Shown: piece after piece, positions 1-8,435 of the stretch
Numbering within the stretch: position 1 is the stretch's first letter
How the letters are laid out: every line of letters begins with the position of its first letter
From: Agromyces cavernae
GTDB taxonomy: Bacteria > Actinomycetota > Actinomycetes > Actinomycetales > Microbacteriaceae
Direction: 5' to 3'
NCBI RefSeq assembly: GCF_021044935.1
Contig: NZ_JAJNMP010000002.1
Location: 744,001 to 808,000 of the forward strand
DNA: 64,000 nt
Notes under the pieces: model-generated
Database searches by the model: none
Told to the model about the DNA's origin: nothing
Seen by the model: the letters and a program-made list of their open reading frames with translations, nothing else
Program-made: the position numbers and the translations under genes

Positions 1-43
1 GCCCGATGGCGGGGCGTGCCGGCGTTGATGGCGGATCGGATCG

Positions 44-1240
44 TCACCCCGAGAGGGCCGTGGTCGGCGAGGTGCGTGCCGCCCGGATGGCGGGGAGCAC
101 CCCGGCCACCGCTCCGACGACGACCGTGACGACCACGCCTGCCACGAGCACCAGCGGCGGGATGGCGACGATCCAGCCGTTGGCGCGTGCGACGAGGGCT
201 GTGATGAGCCAACCGATCACCGTTCCGACGAGTCCGCCGTAGGCGGCGAGCAGCATCGCCTCGACGAGGAACTGCGAGCGGATGTGCCGGCGGGTGGCTC
301 CGAGCGAGCGGCGCATGCCGATCTCCCGACGGCGTTCGAGGACCGAGATCACCATGGTGTTGGCCACGCCGATGCCGCCGACGAGCAGTGCGATGGAGCC
401 GACCCCGACAAGCAGTCCCGTGAACGCCTGGTCCACGGTGTTCTTGGCCGCGAGCGCGTCGGATGGACGGCTCACCTTCACCTCGTTGGGCGATTCCGGG
501 TTGATGGCGCCCGGGAGCAGGTCGCGGACGTCGGCGACGAGCGCATCGTCGGAGCGCTCGTAGATCGTGGTCGGCGAGCCGTCGAAGTCGAAGAGTTCCA
601 TCGCGATGTCCGGCCCGATGATGGCGGCCGAGTCGAGTTCAGGTGCGAGCGGCGAGCGATCGAGTATCCCGACGACAGTGAACTGGTTCCCGCCGATCCA
701 CACGCTCGAGCCGACATCGCGGATGCCGAGCTTCTGCGCGGCGCGCTCGCCGAGGACCACGGCGGGATAGCGTTCGGTGGCCGCGTTCAGCCGGGAGCCG
801 CGGATGAGTTTCGAGCTCGTGGCGTCGAGAAGCGCGTTCTCGCCGACGACGACGGTGAGTCCGCCGGTCGCACCGGGGTCGACGGCGGCGTTGCGGTAGA
901 CGTTCACCTTGTCGAGTGTCGCGATCCAGCTCGCGGTCTCGACGCCGTCGATGCGGCGCACTCGTTCCACCGCGTCGGGCGGGAGCTTCGCGTCCTCGCC
1001 GAAGAAGTCGGTACCCGCGGACGCGGTCAGCATGTTCGTGCCGAGTGACGCGAGCTTCTCGCGGACGAGGGCCTCGCTCGAGGTCGAGATGCCGATGACC
1101 GCGATCATCGCGGCGATGCCGATCGCGATGCCGAGCGCGGAGAGCGCAGCCCGCATCGGATGGGCTTTCAACCCGTGGCTGCCGAGGCCGAGGAGGTCAC
1201 CGAATCGCAGTCGTGATCGTCGTTCGGTCGCCGGCATCAT
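44..1240 (-). CDS. MacB/FtsX-type ABC exporter permease
   Basis: Membrane subunit of a MacAB-like ABC exporter, 398 residues. One N-terminal membrane segment (about residues 28-50) is followed by a roughly 210-residue extracytoplasmic MacB_PCD-type domain and three C-terminal membrane segments (about 274-300, 326-350, 358-385). The cytoplasmic loop at about 302-320 carries the FtsX-family coupling sequence ERRREIGMRRSLGATRRH. The family couples ATP hydrolysis on the inside to transport or mechanical work on extracytoplasmic substrates. The first of two tandem ATGs overlaps the stop of the upstream ATPase gene (ATGA, 1237-1240), so the two are translationally coupled. It is the last gene of a four-gene operon whose other members encode a lipoprotein, an HlyD-like adaptor and the ATPase. 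The substrate cannot be read from the sequence; antimicrobial peptide or lipid export is typical for the family. Confidence 0.9.
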   Translation of the reverse strand: MMPATERRSRLRFGDLLGLGSHGLKAHPMRAALSALGIAIGIAAMIAVIGISTSSEALVREKLASLGTNMLTASAGTDFFGEDAKLPPDAVERVRRIDGVETASWIATLDKVNVYRNAAVDPGATGGLTVVVGENALLDATSSKLIRGSRLNAATERYPAVVLGERAAQKLGIRDVGSSVWIGGNQFTVVGILDRSPLAPELDSAAIIGPDIAMELFDFDGSPTTIYERSDDALVADVRDLLPGAINPESPNEVKVSRPSDALAAKNTVDQAFTGLLVGVGSIALLVGGIGVANTMVISVLERRREIGMRRSLGATRRHIRSQFLVEAMLLAAYGGLVGTVIGWLITALVARANGWIVAIPPLVLVAGVVVTVVVGAVAGVLPAIRAARTSPTTALSG

Positions 1241-1935
1241 GCCACCTCCAGCGTTCGGTCGTGCTGGTCGAGTTCGATGCGTCCGTCGCGGATCGAGACC
1301 CGGCGCGGGAGACGCGCGGCCAGCTCGACGTCGTGGGTGATGACGACGACGGTCGTGCCGGACCGGTTGAGCTCGTGGAGGATCTCGACGACGGCCGCGC
1401 CGGAGCGCGTGTCGAGGCTCCCGGTCGGTTCGTCGGCGAGCAGCAGCGGCGGCTCGCCGACGACGGCGCGGGCGATGGCCACGCGCTGCCGCTCCCCGCC
1501 CGACAGTTCGCTCGGGCGATGCCCCAGCCGATGCCCGAGCCCGACACGTTCGAGGGCGACGGCCGCGCGTCGCCGTCGTTCGGCGAGCGGCACCCCGGTG
1601 TAGAGCAGTCCGGTCGCGACGTTCTCGACCGCGGTGACGCCGTCGGCGAGGTGGAACTGCTGGAACACGAATCCGATGGTGTACGCCCGGAGTCCCGAGA
1701 GTTCGGCATCCGTGAGCGTCGTGGTGTCTTCGCCGGCGATACGGATGTCTCCGGAGCTCGCTCGGTCGAGCGTGCCCATGAGGTTCAGCATCGTGGACTT
1801 GCCCGAGCCGCTGGGCCCGACGATCGCGAGCATCTCGCCTCGTTCGACCCGGAGGTCGACCCCGGCGAGCGCCACGGTCGGAGGGCTCCCGTAGCTGCGG
1901 GTCACCCCGTGCAGTTCGATGATCGGCTCGGTCAT
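1237..1935 (-). CDS. MacB/LolD-type ABC transporter ATPase
   Basis: ATP-binding subunit of the MacAB-like exporter, 232 residues, the normal length for the LolD/MacB family. It has Walker A GPSGSGKST (residues 40-48), a Q-loop in FVFQQFHL, the signature LSGGERQRVAIARA, Walker B LLLADEPTGSLD and the switch histidine in VVVITHD. The gene overlaps the adaptor gene upstream and the permease gene downstream by four bases each (ATGA), a tight operon arrangement. The protein would sit on the cytoplasmic face and power the permease encoded by the next gene. Nothing is missing or truncated. Confidence 0.93.
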   Translation of the reverse strand: MTEPIIELHGVTRSYGSPPTVALAGVDLRVERGEMLAIVGPSGSGKSTMLNLMGTLDRASSGDIRIAGEDTTTLTDAELSGLRAYTIGFVFQQFHLADGVTAVENVATGLLYTGVPLAERRRRAAVALERVGLGHRLGHRPSELSGGERQRVAIARAVVGEPPLLLADEPTGSLDTRSGAAVVEILHELNRSGTTVVVITHDVELAARLPRRVSIRDGRIELDQHDRTLEVA

Positions 1936-3053
1936 TCGCCCACCACCACCCTGTCGCCCTCCTCGAGATCGCCGCCGGTCACCTCGACCATGCCGTCGGC
2001 GAACGCGCCGAGCTCGACGTCGACCATCTTGGTCTGCTTCCCGTTCACGACCTCCACGGCGAATCCGCCGCCGGGCCGGGCGAGCAGGGCGAGTACTGGC
2101 ACCTGAAGGGCGTCCTCGGCCCTCACACGGGTGACGATGACGCTGACACTGACGTTGTCCAGACCGTCGGCGACCGCGAGGTCGTCCAGGGTGATCGTCA
2201 GCGGCAGTTTGAGCTTCTTCTCACCGCTCGTCGGGTCATCCTGTTCAACCGGCGTGCCGACGCCGGCGACCTTGCCCTTCGCCTCTGCGCCGTTCGGCAG
2301 CACCACGATCACCTCGGACCCGGCCGTTGCGATGGCACCGAGGTTGGGATCCACGGAGACGCCGATCTCCTTGCTCGTACCCGAGACGCCGAGCACTCCC
2401 GCGCCGGCTGCCGAGCCCACAGCGATCTTGTGCTGCGCGACACGCACGTCGGTCGGCGAGAAGACGATGCGGCCGAGCTCGATCGAGCCGGAATCGTCGA
2501 GGCCGAGAGACTCCTGCCATTCCTCGATCGCCCAGGCAGTGCTCTCCGCGAACTCCTGGTCGGGTTCGCGGTCGAAGAAGCCCAGATCCTTGAGGTTGCG
2601 TTCGAGCTGGAACACATCCGCCCCGTCCTCCATGCCGCTCTCGAAAGACCGCCACATCGGCAGCTCGCCCCGGAATAGCACCACGGGCCGGTCGTCGACC
2701 CGGAACAGCTCACCGCCGACGCCGACCACGCTGCCCACCCCAGGCAGACCGGTGATCGTGCCGGCGAGATTCGTGCCGAGATCGCGCGGGTCGCCGAAGC
2801 CCAGCTTGCCGCTGGCGCGCACCAGTTCGGTGAGATCCCCGCGTACGACGTCGGCGCTCTCGACGTTCACTTCCTTCCGATCCTCGGCTGCCGCCGTCGG
2901 CCAGGTGAGGTACCCGATGGCCGCCACCACCCCGATCGCGGCGACCGCCGCCGCGCCCATCAGGATGGGCTTGCGACGCGACCGACCCGGCGGGGGCGAC
3001 TCGCTCACCCCACGCTCGAGTTCGGCGGAGTCCGGCCTTCGCGTCTCCATCAT
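1932..3053 (-). CDS. HlyD/MacA-like adaptor with peptidoglycan-binding-like domain
   Basis: Membrane-anchored periplasmic-adaptor-like protein, 373 residues from the ATG at 3053. That start overlaps the lipoprotein stop by one base (TGATG); an ATG further upstream would run through the lipoprotein gene and gives an arginine-rich non-protein-like sequence. Residues about 29-49 (PILMGAAAVAAIGVVAAIGY) form a membrane anchor. The outer part has a peptidoglycan-binding-like helical segment (DVFQLERNLKDLGFF ... WAIEEWQESLGL) inside an HlyD-like beta/lipoyl fold, an arrangement common in actinobacterial MacA homologues that pair with FtsX-type permeases. It probably links the exporter to the cell wall. 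Substrate unknown. Confidence 0.87.
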   Translation of the reverse strand: MMETRRPDSAELERGVSESPPPGRSRRKPILMGAAAVAAIGVVAAIGYLTWPTAAAEDRKEVNVESADVVRGDLTELVRASGKLGFGDPRDLGTNLAGTITGLPGVGSVVGVGGELFRVDDRPVVLFRGELPMWRSFESGMEDGADVFQLERNLKDLGFFDREPDQEFAESTAWAIEEWQESLGLDDSGSIELGRIVFSPTDVRVAQHKIAVGSAAGAGVLGVSGTSKEIGVSVDPNLGAIATAGSEVIVVLPNGAEAKGKVAGVGTPVEQDDPTSGEKKLKLPLTITLDDLAVADGLDNVSVSVIVTRVRAEDALQVPVLALLARPGGGFAVEVVNGKQTKMVDVELGAFADGMVEVTGGDLEEGDRVVVGE

Positions 3054-3610
3054 CACGCCTCCCCGCCGATCGAGCCGGCGACGCCGACGCCGGCCTCGCC
3101 CATGCCGGCCTCCTTGCTGCACCGATCGATGTCGGCCGTGTCCCAATCGGCCGGCATCGCCGGGCTCATCGCGACGCCGCCGTTCGGGTCGATCTTCGGG
3201 TCGGGGTAGTCGTAGCCGGCCTCCCGCATGCACTTCGCGAACGCGAGCATCTGCTCGTTGATCTCCTCGTTCGACGGCACGTCGGGGTCGGCCGGCGGCT
3301 CGCCGACCTTCTCGTAGCACGCGTTCGCGGCCTCATTCAGCGCATCGGCATCGTCGGCTTCCAGCACGCCGCTCGAGAGGTCGAAGCCCTTGTCCTTCAT
3401 GCAGTCCTGGAACTTGTCGTTCCACTCCGCAAACATCGCGTCGGCGTCACTGCTCTTGAGTTCGCCGCCGGCCCCGGCGCTGGATCCGGTCTCGGCACCG
3501 GCACCTGCGCCGGGGGTCGTGGCCGAGCACCCGGCGAGAGCCACGGTCACGGCGACGGCGGCGAGGAGGGCGGCTGCGAAGCCGCGACGCCTGGTACGGA
3601 TGGTGGTCAT
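3053..3610 (-). CDS. Cysteine-motif lipoprotein at head of exporter operon
   Basis: Predicted lipoprotein, 185 residues: a positively charged start (MTTIRTRRR), a hydrophobic stretch and the lipobox LAGC at residues 25-28. After a low-complexity Gly/Ala linker come four cysteines, each followed five residues later by glycine: CMKDKG, CYEKVG, CMREAG and CSKEAG, the third running into YDYPDP. This pattern suggests two disulfides in a small extracytoplasmic fold. Similar Cys-Met-Arg-Glu lipoproteins are often found beside MacAB-type exporters in actinobacteria, so a role in substrate capture is inferred. An AAAGGA Shine-Dalgarno sequence lies six bases before the ATG. It is the first gene of the four-gene operon and faces a divergent two-component system. 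Confidence 0.82.
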   Translation of the reverse strand: MTTIRTRRRGFAAALLAAVAVTVALAGCSATTPGAGAGAETGSSAGAGGELKSSDADAMFAEWNDKFQDCMKDKGFDLSSGVLEADDADALNEAANACYEKVGEPPADPDVPSNEEINEQMLAFAKCMREAGYDYPDPKIDPNGGVAMSPAMPADWDTADIDRCSKEAGMGEAGVGVAGSIGGEA

Positions 3611-3667
3611 GATCGGTCCTTTCGGTACGTCCCCAGTGATGGAGCGATGACCAGTTCAGGCGATCGG

Positions 3668-3711
3668 CGGTTACGAGGCGGTAAAGCACGGCTCTGACGA
3701 TTCCTTTACCG
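3668..3711. promoter_or_regulatory. Putative response-regulator box in divergent promoter
   Basis: Between the exporter operon and the response-regulator gene there is a direct repeat, CGGTTA (3668) and CGGTAA (3679), 11 bp apart, followed by an inverted copy: CGGTAAAG (3679-3686) pairs with CTTTACCG (3704-3711). Eleven-base phasing is what OmpR/PhoB-family regulators bind. The position between the two divergent units fits control of both by the adjacent regulator. Inference from spacing and context only. Confidence 0.45.
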
Positions 3712-3753
3712 GGCGGATGCTTGAATGGCCGTCACCGAGAGAGGGGAGCGCGG

Positions 3754-4413
3754 ATGCGCGTGCTCATCGTGGAAGACGAGGCCTACCTCGCCGAGGCCAT
3801 CCGCGCCGGACTCGCCCTGGAGGCGATCGCCGCCGACGTCGTCGGCGACGGCGACGCGGCGCTCCTCGCCGTCGACGTGAACGAGTACGACGCGATCGTG
3901 CTCGACCGCGACATCCCCGGCACCCACGGCGACGAGGTGTGCCGCATTCTCGCGAGCCGCGACGCCCGTCCAGCGATCCTCATGCTCACGGCGGCCAGAC
4001 GATTGCACGACAAGGTGGGAGGCTTCGAGCTCGGCGCCGACGACTACCTCGCGAAGCCGTTCGAGTTCCCCGAACTCACCGCGCGGCTGCGCGCCCTGGG
4101 TCGGCGCCGATTCACCGCACTTCCACCGCAGCTGGAACGAGCCGGTCTCACCCTCGATCCGTTCCGCCGGGAGGTCTTCCGCGACGGGCGGCACGTCGCG
4201 CTCAGCCGCAAGGAGTTCGCGGTGCTCGAGGTCCTGCTCCGCGCGGACGGCGGCGTCGTGAGCGCTGAGACGCTGCTCGAGAAGGCGTGGGATGAGAACG
4301 CGAACCCGTTCACGAACACCGTGAAGGTCACCATCTCGACGCTCCGCCGCAAGCTCGGCGAGCCGTGGGTGATCCGTACCGTCCCAGGGGTCGGCTATGC
4401 GGTCGACGAGTGA
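3754..4413 (+). CDS. OmpR/PhoB-family response regulator
   Basis: Two-component response regulator, 219 residues from ATG 3754, preceded by a GAGGGGAG ribosome site; a TTG at 3721 in the same frame is less likely. The receiver domain has the acidic pair in VEDE (residues 7-8), the phosphoacceptor Asp51 in VLDRDIPG, the threonine in LMLTA and the lysine in KPFE. The C-terminal winged helix (about 125-219) contains LSRKEFAVLEVLL and ends VRTVPGVGYAVDE-like (IRTVPGVGYAVDE), typical of OmpR-type DNA binding. The stop overlaps the sensor kinase start by 17 bases. Its likely targets are its own operon and the divergent MacAB-like exporter, where an 11-bp phased box lies. Confidence 0.95.
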   Translation: MRVLIVEDEAYLAEAIRAGLALEAIAADVVGDGDAALLAVDVNEYDAIVLDRDIPGTHGDEVCRILASRDARPAILMLTAARRLHDKVGGFELGADDYLAKPFEFPELTARLRALGRRRFTALPPQLERAGLTLDPFRREVFRDGRHVALSRKEFAVLEVLLRADGGVVSAETLLEKAWDENANPFTNTVKVTISTLRRKLGEPWVIRTVPGVGYAVDE

Positions 4414-5629
4414 GGCGGGCGGCCGCGGTCTCGCGGCCCCGCACCGCTATCGGCTCACCGTGCGGATGCGCCTCGCCCTGACCTATGCGACACTGCTCAC
4501 CGTCGCCGGGCTGATCATGCTCACGATCGTCTTCGTGTTTCTGGGACTCCTCACCACGTACGAGTTCGCGGCTCCGCTCTCCCCGGCGCTTCCTGCCGAC
4601 CCGGCGACGCCGGCCGTCGGCGAAGGCGAGTTCGTTCCCGGCCCTGCCGTCCCCGCGGAGACCACCGAGGCGCTCGTCGTGAGTACGCGCAGTGAGGTGC
4701 AGACGCTCCTCCTGATCGTCTCGGGGGTGGTCCTGGTGCTGCTCGCAGTCGGCGGCATCTGGGCGGGGTGGCTCGTGGCCGGGCGGATGCTCCGCCCGTT
4801 GCAGTACGTCGGCGCGGCGGCCCGCCGGGCCGCACGCGGGCAGTTCGATCACCGCATCGCCTTGGCCGGCCCGCGCGATGAGATCACCGACCTCGCCGAA
4901 ACCTTCGACGAGATGCTCGGCGAGCTTGAACGCTCATTCGATTCGTACCGCCGATTCGCGGCGAACGCCTCGCATGAGCTGCGCACTCCCCTCGCCACGA
5001 CCCGGGCGATGCTCGACGTCGCGCTCGCCTCGGCCACCGAGGCCGAACGGCCACTGCTCACGCGCCTGCGCACCGCGAACGAACGCAGCGTCGACACCGT
5101 CGAAGCGCTCCTCGACCTCTCCGAGATCGAATCCGTCGCCGCCCGGAGGGAACCCGTCGAGCTCTCAGACCTTCTTGCCGAGGCCGTCGGCGAGGTCACC
5201 GCAGAGGCGAAGCACTCCGGGGTCTCCATCGAATCCCGGCTCGTGCCAGCGACCGTCGACGGCGACCGCTCCCTCCTCCGCCAACTCGCTCTGAACCTCC
5301 TCCAGAACGCAATCCGTCACAACGCGCCTGGAGGTCATGTGCACGTGAGCATCCGGTCGGGCGGCGGCGGACCCACGACCCTCGAGGTCATCAATGACGG
5401 AGACGCGGTTCCCGCCGACCTCGTCGAGCGGCTCGCCGACCCGTTCGTCCGGGGCGCGGGTCGCACGAGTCGGGCGTCGACGGCGGGCCGCGGCCTCGGC
5501 CTCGGCCTCTCGATCGTCGCGGCGATCGTCGATCGCCACGGGGCCGCGTTGCGACTCAGCCCGCGTGCGGAAGGTGGTCTCGAGGTGCGAGTGACCTTCC
5601 CAAGCCGACGGGCGCACCGGCCGGAGTGA
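4397..5629 (+). CDS. Sensor histidine kinase
   Basis: Membrane sensor kinase, 410 residues. Two transmembrane segments (about 27-53 and 101-128) flank a short 45-residue extracytoplasmic loop rich in Pro/Ala/Glu. A HAMP linker follows (about 129-182), then the dimerisation/phosphoacceptor domain with His193 in NASHELRTPLA, and the HATPase domain with the N box (LLQNAIRHN), G1 (VINDGDAVP) and G2 (GRGLGLGLSIV). The very small sensory loop fits the intramembrane or envelope-stress kinases that control MacAB/BceAB-like exporters. It is encoded right behind its regulator, and the pair diverges from the exporter operon. Confidence 0.95.
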   Translation: MRSTSEAGGRGLAAPHRYRLTVRMRLALTYATLLTVAGLIMLTIVFVFLGLLTTYEFAAPLSPALPADPATPAVGEGEFVPGPAVPAETTEALVVSTRSEVQTLLLIVSGVVLVLLAVGGIWAGWLVAGRMLRPLQYVGAAARRAARGQFDHRIALAGPRDEITDLAETFDEMLGELERSFDSYRRFAANASHELRTPLATTRAMLDVALASATEAERPLLTRLRTANERSVDTVEALLDLSEIESVAARREPVELSDLLAEAVGEVTAEAKHSGVSIESRLVPATVDGDRSLLRQLALNLLQNAIRHNAPGGHVHVSIRSGGGGPTTLEVINDGDAVPADLVERLADPFVRGAGRTSRASTAGRGLGLGLSIVAAIVDRHGAALRLSPRAEGGLEVRVTFPSRRAHRPE

Positions 5630-5675
5630 TCGCCGGCTCGTGGAGCGCGGGTTCCCGGCGCCCCGACACCGAGGT

Positions 5676-5710
5676 GGCGGATGCCACGGCGCGCGGCCGT
5701 GGCATCCGCC
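5676..5710. terminator. Bidirectional terminator hairpin
   Basis: Perfect 14-bp inverted repeat (5676-5689 with 5697-5710, core GGATGCCACGG) with a 7-base loop, between the convergent kinase and APC permease genes. No T-tract follows on either side, as is usual in high-GC actinobacteria. Confidence 0.75.
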
Positions 5711-5725
5711 CATCATCACCTCAGA

Positions 5726-7105
5726 TCACTCCTTCAGGTCGAGCATCGGCGTCGGCCGGCGGAACCCGCGGGTGACGATCGCGAGGATCACGACGCCGAC
5801 CGCGAGCCACGACAGGCCGACGAGGAAGGTGCGCGGCGAGAGACTCGTCCAGAGCCACACGGTGAGTGCGAAACCGATCAGCGGCAGCACGAGGTTGTTC
5901 AGCATCGCTCCGCCCGTGCGCTCCTTGCGATCGAGGAAGTAGTGCTTGACGACCGAGAGGTTCACCGCCGAGAACGCGATGAGCGCGCCGAAGCTGATCA
6001 TCTCGGCGAGGAGAGTGAGGTTGAACACGATCGCGAGCAGCGAGATCGCCGACACGATCGAGATGGCGATCACCGGCGTGCCGAACCGTTCGGAGAGCCG
6101 GCCGAACACCCGGCGCGGGAGCACGCCGTCGCGGCCCATCGCGAAGAGGATGCGCGAAACCGACGCCTGCGAGGTGAGCGCAGAGCCGAGCGAGCCGGCG
6201 ATGTACCCGGCGGTGAACAGCACCGCGAGCAGCTGGCCGCCCGCGGCCTGCACGACATCGAGCGCGGCGGCGTCGACCGAGGTGAACGCGTTCGACGGGA
6301 ACACGAGCTGGGCGAGATAGGACAGTCCGGTGAATGCAAGGCCGGCCGTGACGGTGGTGATCATGACGGCGCGCGGCACGGTGCGGGTCGGCTCCTTCGC
6401 CTCCTCCGCCAGGGTCGACACCGAGTCGAAGCCGAGGAACGACAGGCAGAGCACCGCGGCGCCCGCGAACAGCACCCCGAAGCCCTCGACGCTGCCGTCG
6501 CCGGTGAACGGCGCCAACGGGTCCATGGTCTGTCCCGAGAGCGAGACGAGGCCGAGCACGAGGAAGAGGGCGATGAACACGGCCTGCACGGCGATGATCA
6601 CGAAGTTCGTGCGCGTCACCGAGACGATGCCCACGACGTTCAGCACGGTGACGACCGCGATCGAGGCGAGGATGAACACCCATGCCGGCACGGCAGGGAA
6701 CGCCGCCTCGAGATAGATGCCGATGAGCAGGTAGTTGATCATCGGCAGGAACAGGTAATCGAGCAACAGGGCCCAGCCCGCGAGGAACCCGACTCCGCCG
6801 CCGAAGCTGCGCTGCGTGTACACGTACGCCGAGCCCGCGTAGGGGTACGCCACCGACATCCGTGCGTACGAACGCGCCGTGAACACCATCGCGACGAGGG
6901 TGATCGCGTACGCCATCGGCACCCGGCCGCCGGTGAGCTCGGTGACGATGCCATAGGTCGTGAACACGGTCAGCGGAACCATGTAGACGAGCCCGAACAG
7001 CACCAGCGAGGGCACGCCGAGGACGCGCTTGAAGCGGCCTCGGGTGACCTGCGCGGTGGCGGTGGTGGGCGAGATCAGCGGCTCGGGAGCTCGTGCCTCG
7101 GTCAT
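5726..7105 (-). CDS. APC-superfamily amino acid/polyamine permease
   Basis: Cytoplasmic-membrane transporter, 459 residues, with about 12 hydrophobic segments. It has the APC hallmarks: GLVYMVPLTVF in the first helix, YPYAGSAYVYTQR near residue 95, and FLGFDSVSTLAEEAKEPTRT in the middle, the conserved loop of the amino acid permease family. It lies just downstream of an agmatine deiminase gene in the same direction, so agmatine, putrescine or an amino acid is the likely substrate (PuuP-like; context inference). A hairpin at 7196-7225 separates it from the deiminase, and it has its own AAGGA ribosome site, so transcription may be partly independent. Confidence 0.9.
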   Translation of the reverse strand: MTEARAPEPLISPTTATAQVTRGRFKRVLGVPSLVLFGLVYMVPLTVFTTYGIVTELTGGRVPMAYAITLVAMVFTARSYARMSVAYPYAGSAYVYTQRSFGGGVGFLAGWALLLDYLFLPMINYLLIGIYLEAAFPAVPAWVFILASIAVVTVLNVVGIVSVTRTNFVIIAVQAVFIALFLVLGLVSLSGQTMDPLAPFTGDGSVEGFGVLFAGAAVLCLSFLGFDSVSTLAEEAKEPTRTVPRAVMITTVTAGLAFTGLSYLAQLVFPSNAFTSVDAAALDVVQAAGGQLLAVLFTAGYIAGSLGSALTSQASVSRILFAMGRDGVLPRRVFGRLSERFGTPVIAISIVSAISLLAIVFNLTLLAEMISFGALIAFSAVNLSVVKHYFLDRKERTGGAMLNNLVLPLIGFALTVWLWTSLSPRTFLVGLSWLAVGVVILAIVTRGFRRPTPMLDLKE

Positions 7106-7195
7106 GGCGGTTCCTTTCGGGTTGACCGCGACGCTTCAGTGCGGCGCGGAATCGGGGGCTTCCTGCGAAAGCGGTGGCACGGACCGGATGCAGGA

Positions 7196-7225
7196 CACGG
7201 CGCGACGGGGATGCCTCGCGCCGTG
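7196..7225 (-). terminator. Hairpin after agmatine deiminase gene
   Basis: Perfect 10-bp stem, CACGGCGCGA (7196-7205) with TCGCGCCGTG (7216-7225), loop of 10 bases, just downstream of the deiminase stop and before the APC permease gene. It may be a terminator or a partial read-through attenuator. No T-tract. Confidence 0.55.
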
Positions 7226-7234
7226 CCGAGCGGG

Positions 7235-8266
7235 CTACTTTCCGGCGACGACTCCCGCGGGAACCTGCTGGGTGATGCAGTGCGGGCCGCCGCCGCCGAA
7301 GGCGATGGTTGCGCCGGGGACACCGACGATCGTCCGGTCGGGGTAGACCCCGCCGAGGAAGTCGAGCACGTCGGCGTCGTGGCCGTTGTCGCCGATCGGG
7401 ACGATCACGGCGCCGTTGGCGAGGTAGTGGTTCGCGTAGGAGACCTCGGCGTCGAGGTGCGGGTCGAGGAAGTCGATGTCGAGGGAGCGGCCCGCCGCGT
7501 CAGGGGTCTCCTGCAGCCGGGCGAGGTTGGCGCGAGCGCGCTCGTACTCGGATGACGCGCGATCGGACGGCACCTCGAGCAGAACCCGCCCCGGCGCGAT
7601 GTATTGCGCGACGCCATCGATGTGCCCGTCGGTGCCCGCGGGGCCGACGTCCAGGCTGTGCCCGTACGGCAACCAGGTGATGGTTGAGACGCCGAGGTAG
7701 TCCCTGAGGCCCTGTTCGATCTCAGCCTTCGTCAGGTGCGGGTTGCGGTTCGGGTTGAGCAGGCACTGCTCGGTCGTGATGAGGGAGCCCTCGCCGTCGA
7801 CGAAGAACGCGCCGCCTTCGAGCACGAACGGCGCACGGAAGAGCGGCACGCCGAAGTGCGCGGCGAGGCGGTCGGGGATGAGGGCATCCTGGTCGTGCGG
7901 ATGCCAGCGGTTGCCCCAGGCGTTGAAGCCGAACTTGACGGCGGCGACGTCGCCGTTGTCGTTCGTGACGAAGGCCGGGCCGCTGTCGCGCGCCCAGGAG
8001 TCGTCGACCGGCACTTCGAGCGGTTCGACGCCGGTGCCGCAGAGGTCGACGACCTCGGCGGCGAGGCCGGGGTTGCACAGCATCACGACCGGCTCGAAGG
8101 CGGCGATCGCCCGCGCCACCGCCGCGTAGTCCCGCTTGGCCTCCTCGAAGCGGTCCTGCCACAGCTCGCGGCGCGCCGGCCAGACCATGACGCAGGCGGC
8201 GTGCGGCGACCATTCGGCCGGCATCGAGAAGCCGGCCTCGGCCGGGGTGGGCATCGTCTCAGTCAC
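7235..8266 (-). CDS. aguA: Agmatine deiminase
   Basis: Hydrolyses agmatine to N-carbamoylputrescine and ammonia. It is a cytoplasmic pentein-fold enzyme of 343 residues from the GTG at 8266, chosen because a GGAGG sits six bases upstream; longer in-frame starts would include the promoter. Catalytic motifs are all present: DSWARDSGPAF, the glutamate of LEGGAF, the histidine in TDGHIDG and the nucleophile Cys330 in GGGPHCITQQ, as in AguA-type peptidylarginine-deiminase-family enzymes. The promoter region (8304-8318) carries one of three shared palindromes, so it should belong to a regulon with the peptide ABC operon and the second deiminase. The APC permease gene follows. Confidence 0.93.
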   Translation of the reverse strand: MTETMPTPAEAGFSMPAEWSPHAACVMVWPARRELWQDRFEEAKRDYAAVARAIAAFEPVVMLCNPGLAAEVVDLCGTGVEPLEVPVDDSWARDSGPAFVTNDNGDVAAVKFGFNAWGNRWHPHDQDALIPDRLAAHFGVPLFRAPFVLEGGAFFVDGEGSLITTEQCLLNPNRNPHLTKAEIEQGLRDYLGVSTITWLPYGHSLDVGPAGTDGHIDGVAQYIAPGRVLLEVPSDRASSEYERARANLARLQETPDAAGRSLDIDFLDPHLDAEVSYANHYLANGAVIVPIGDNGHDADVLDFLGGVYPDRTIVGVPGATIAFGGGGPHCITQQVPAGVVAGK

Positions 8267-8303
8267 GAGGGACCTCCATTGGTACGTGGCGTTCTCGCCC
8301 ATT

Positions 8304-8318
8304 TTGGATGACAACCAA
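8304..8318. promoter_or_regulatory. Shared TTGGAT palindrome, site 1 (aguA promoter)
   Basis: TTGGATGACAACCAA, an imperfect palindrome of the form TTGGAT-N3-ATCCAA. It lies in the spacer of a plausible leftward promoter: -35 TTGCAA (8329-8324) and -10 CAAAAT (8306-8301), 17 bp apart. Occupancy here should block polymerase. The same motif recurs at 14466 and 15957. The likely binder is the TetR protein encoded at 8436-9071 (inference). Confidence 0.75.
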
Positions 8319-8435
8319 TTTTATTGCAAGCGCGGTTCTCCGCCGGGAACAACCGTGCTGCGGGCATGCTGAAGCACGCCGCTGCGCGGGTCGCAGGGCG
8401 TCGGATCAGGCAGACTCGGGTCGGACCGGGCCGGG

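Noticed and set aside
5681-7555. Long + strand frame of 624 codons across the APC permease region
   Set aside because: It is antisense to the permease and part of the deiminase, rich in Arg/Glu/His and without any family pattern; a frame shadow of high-GC coding DNA.
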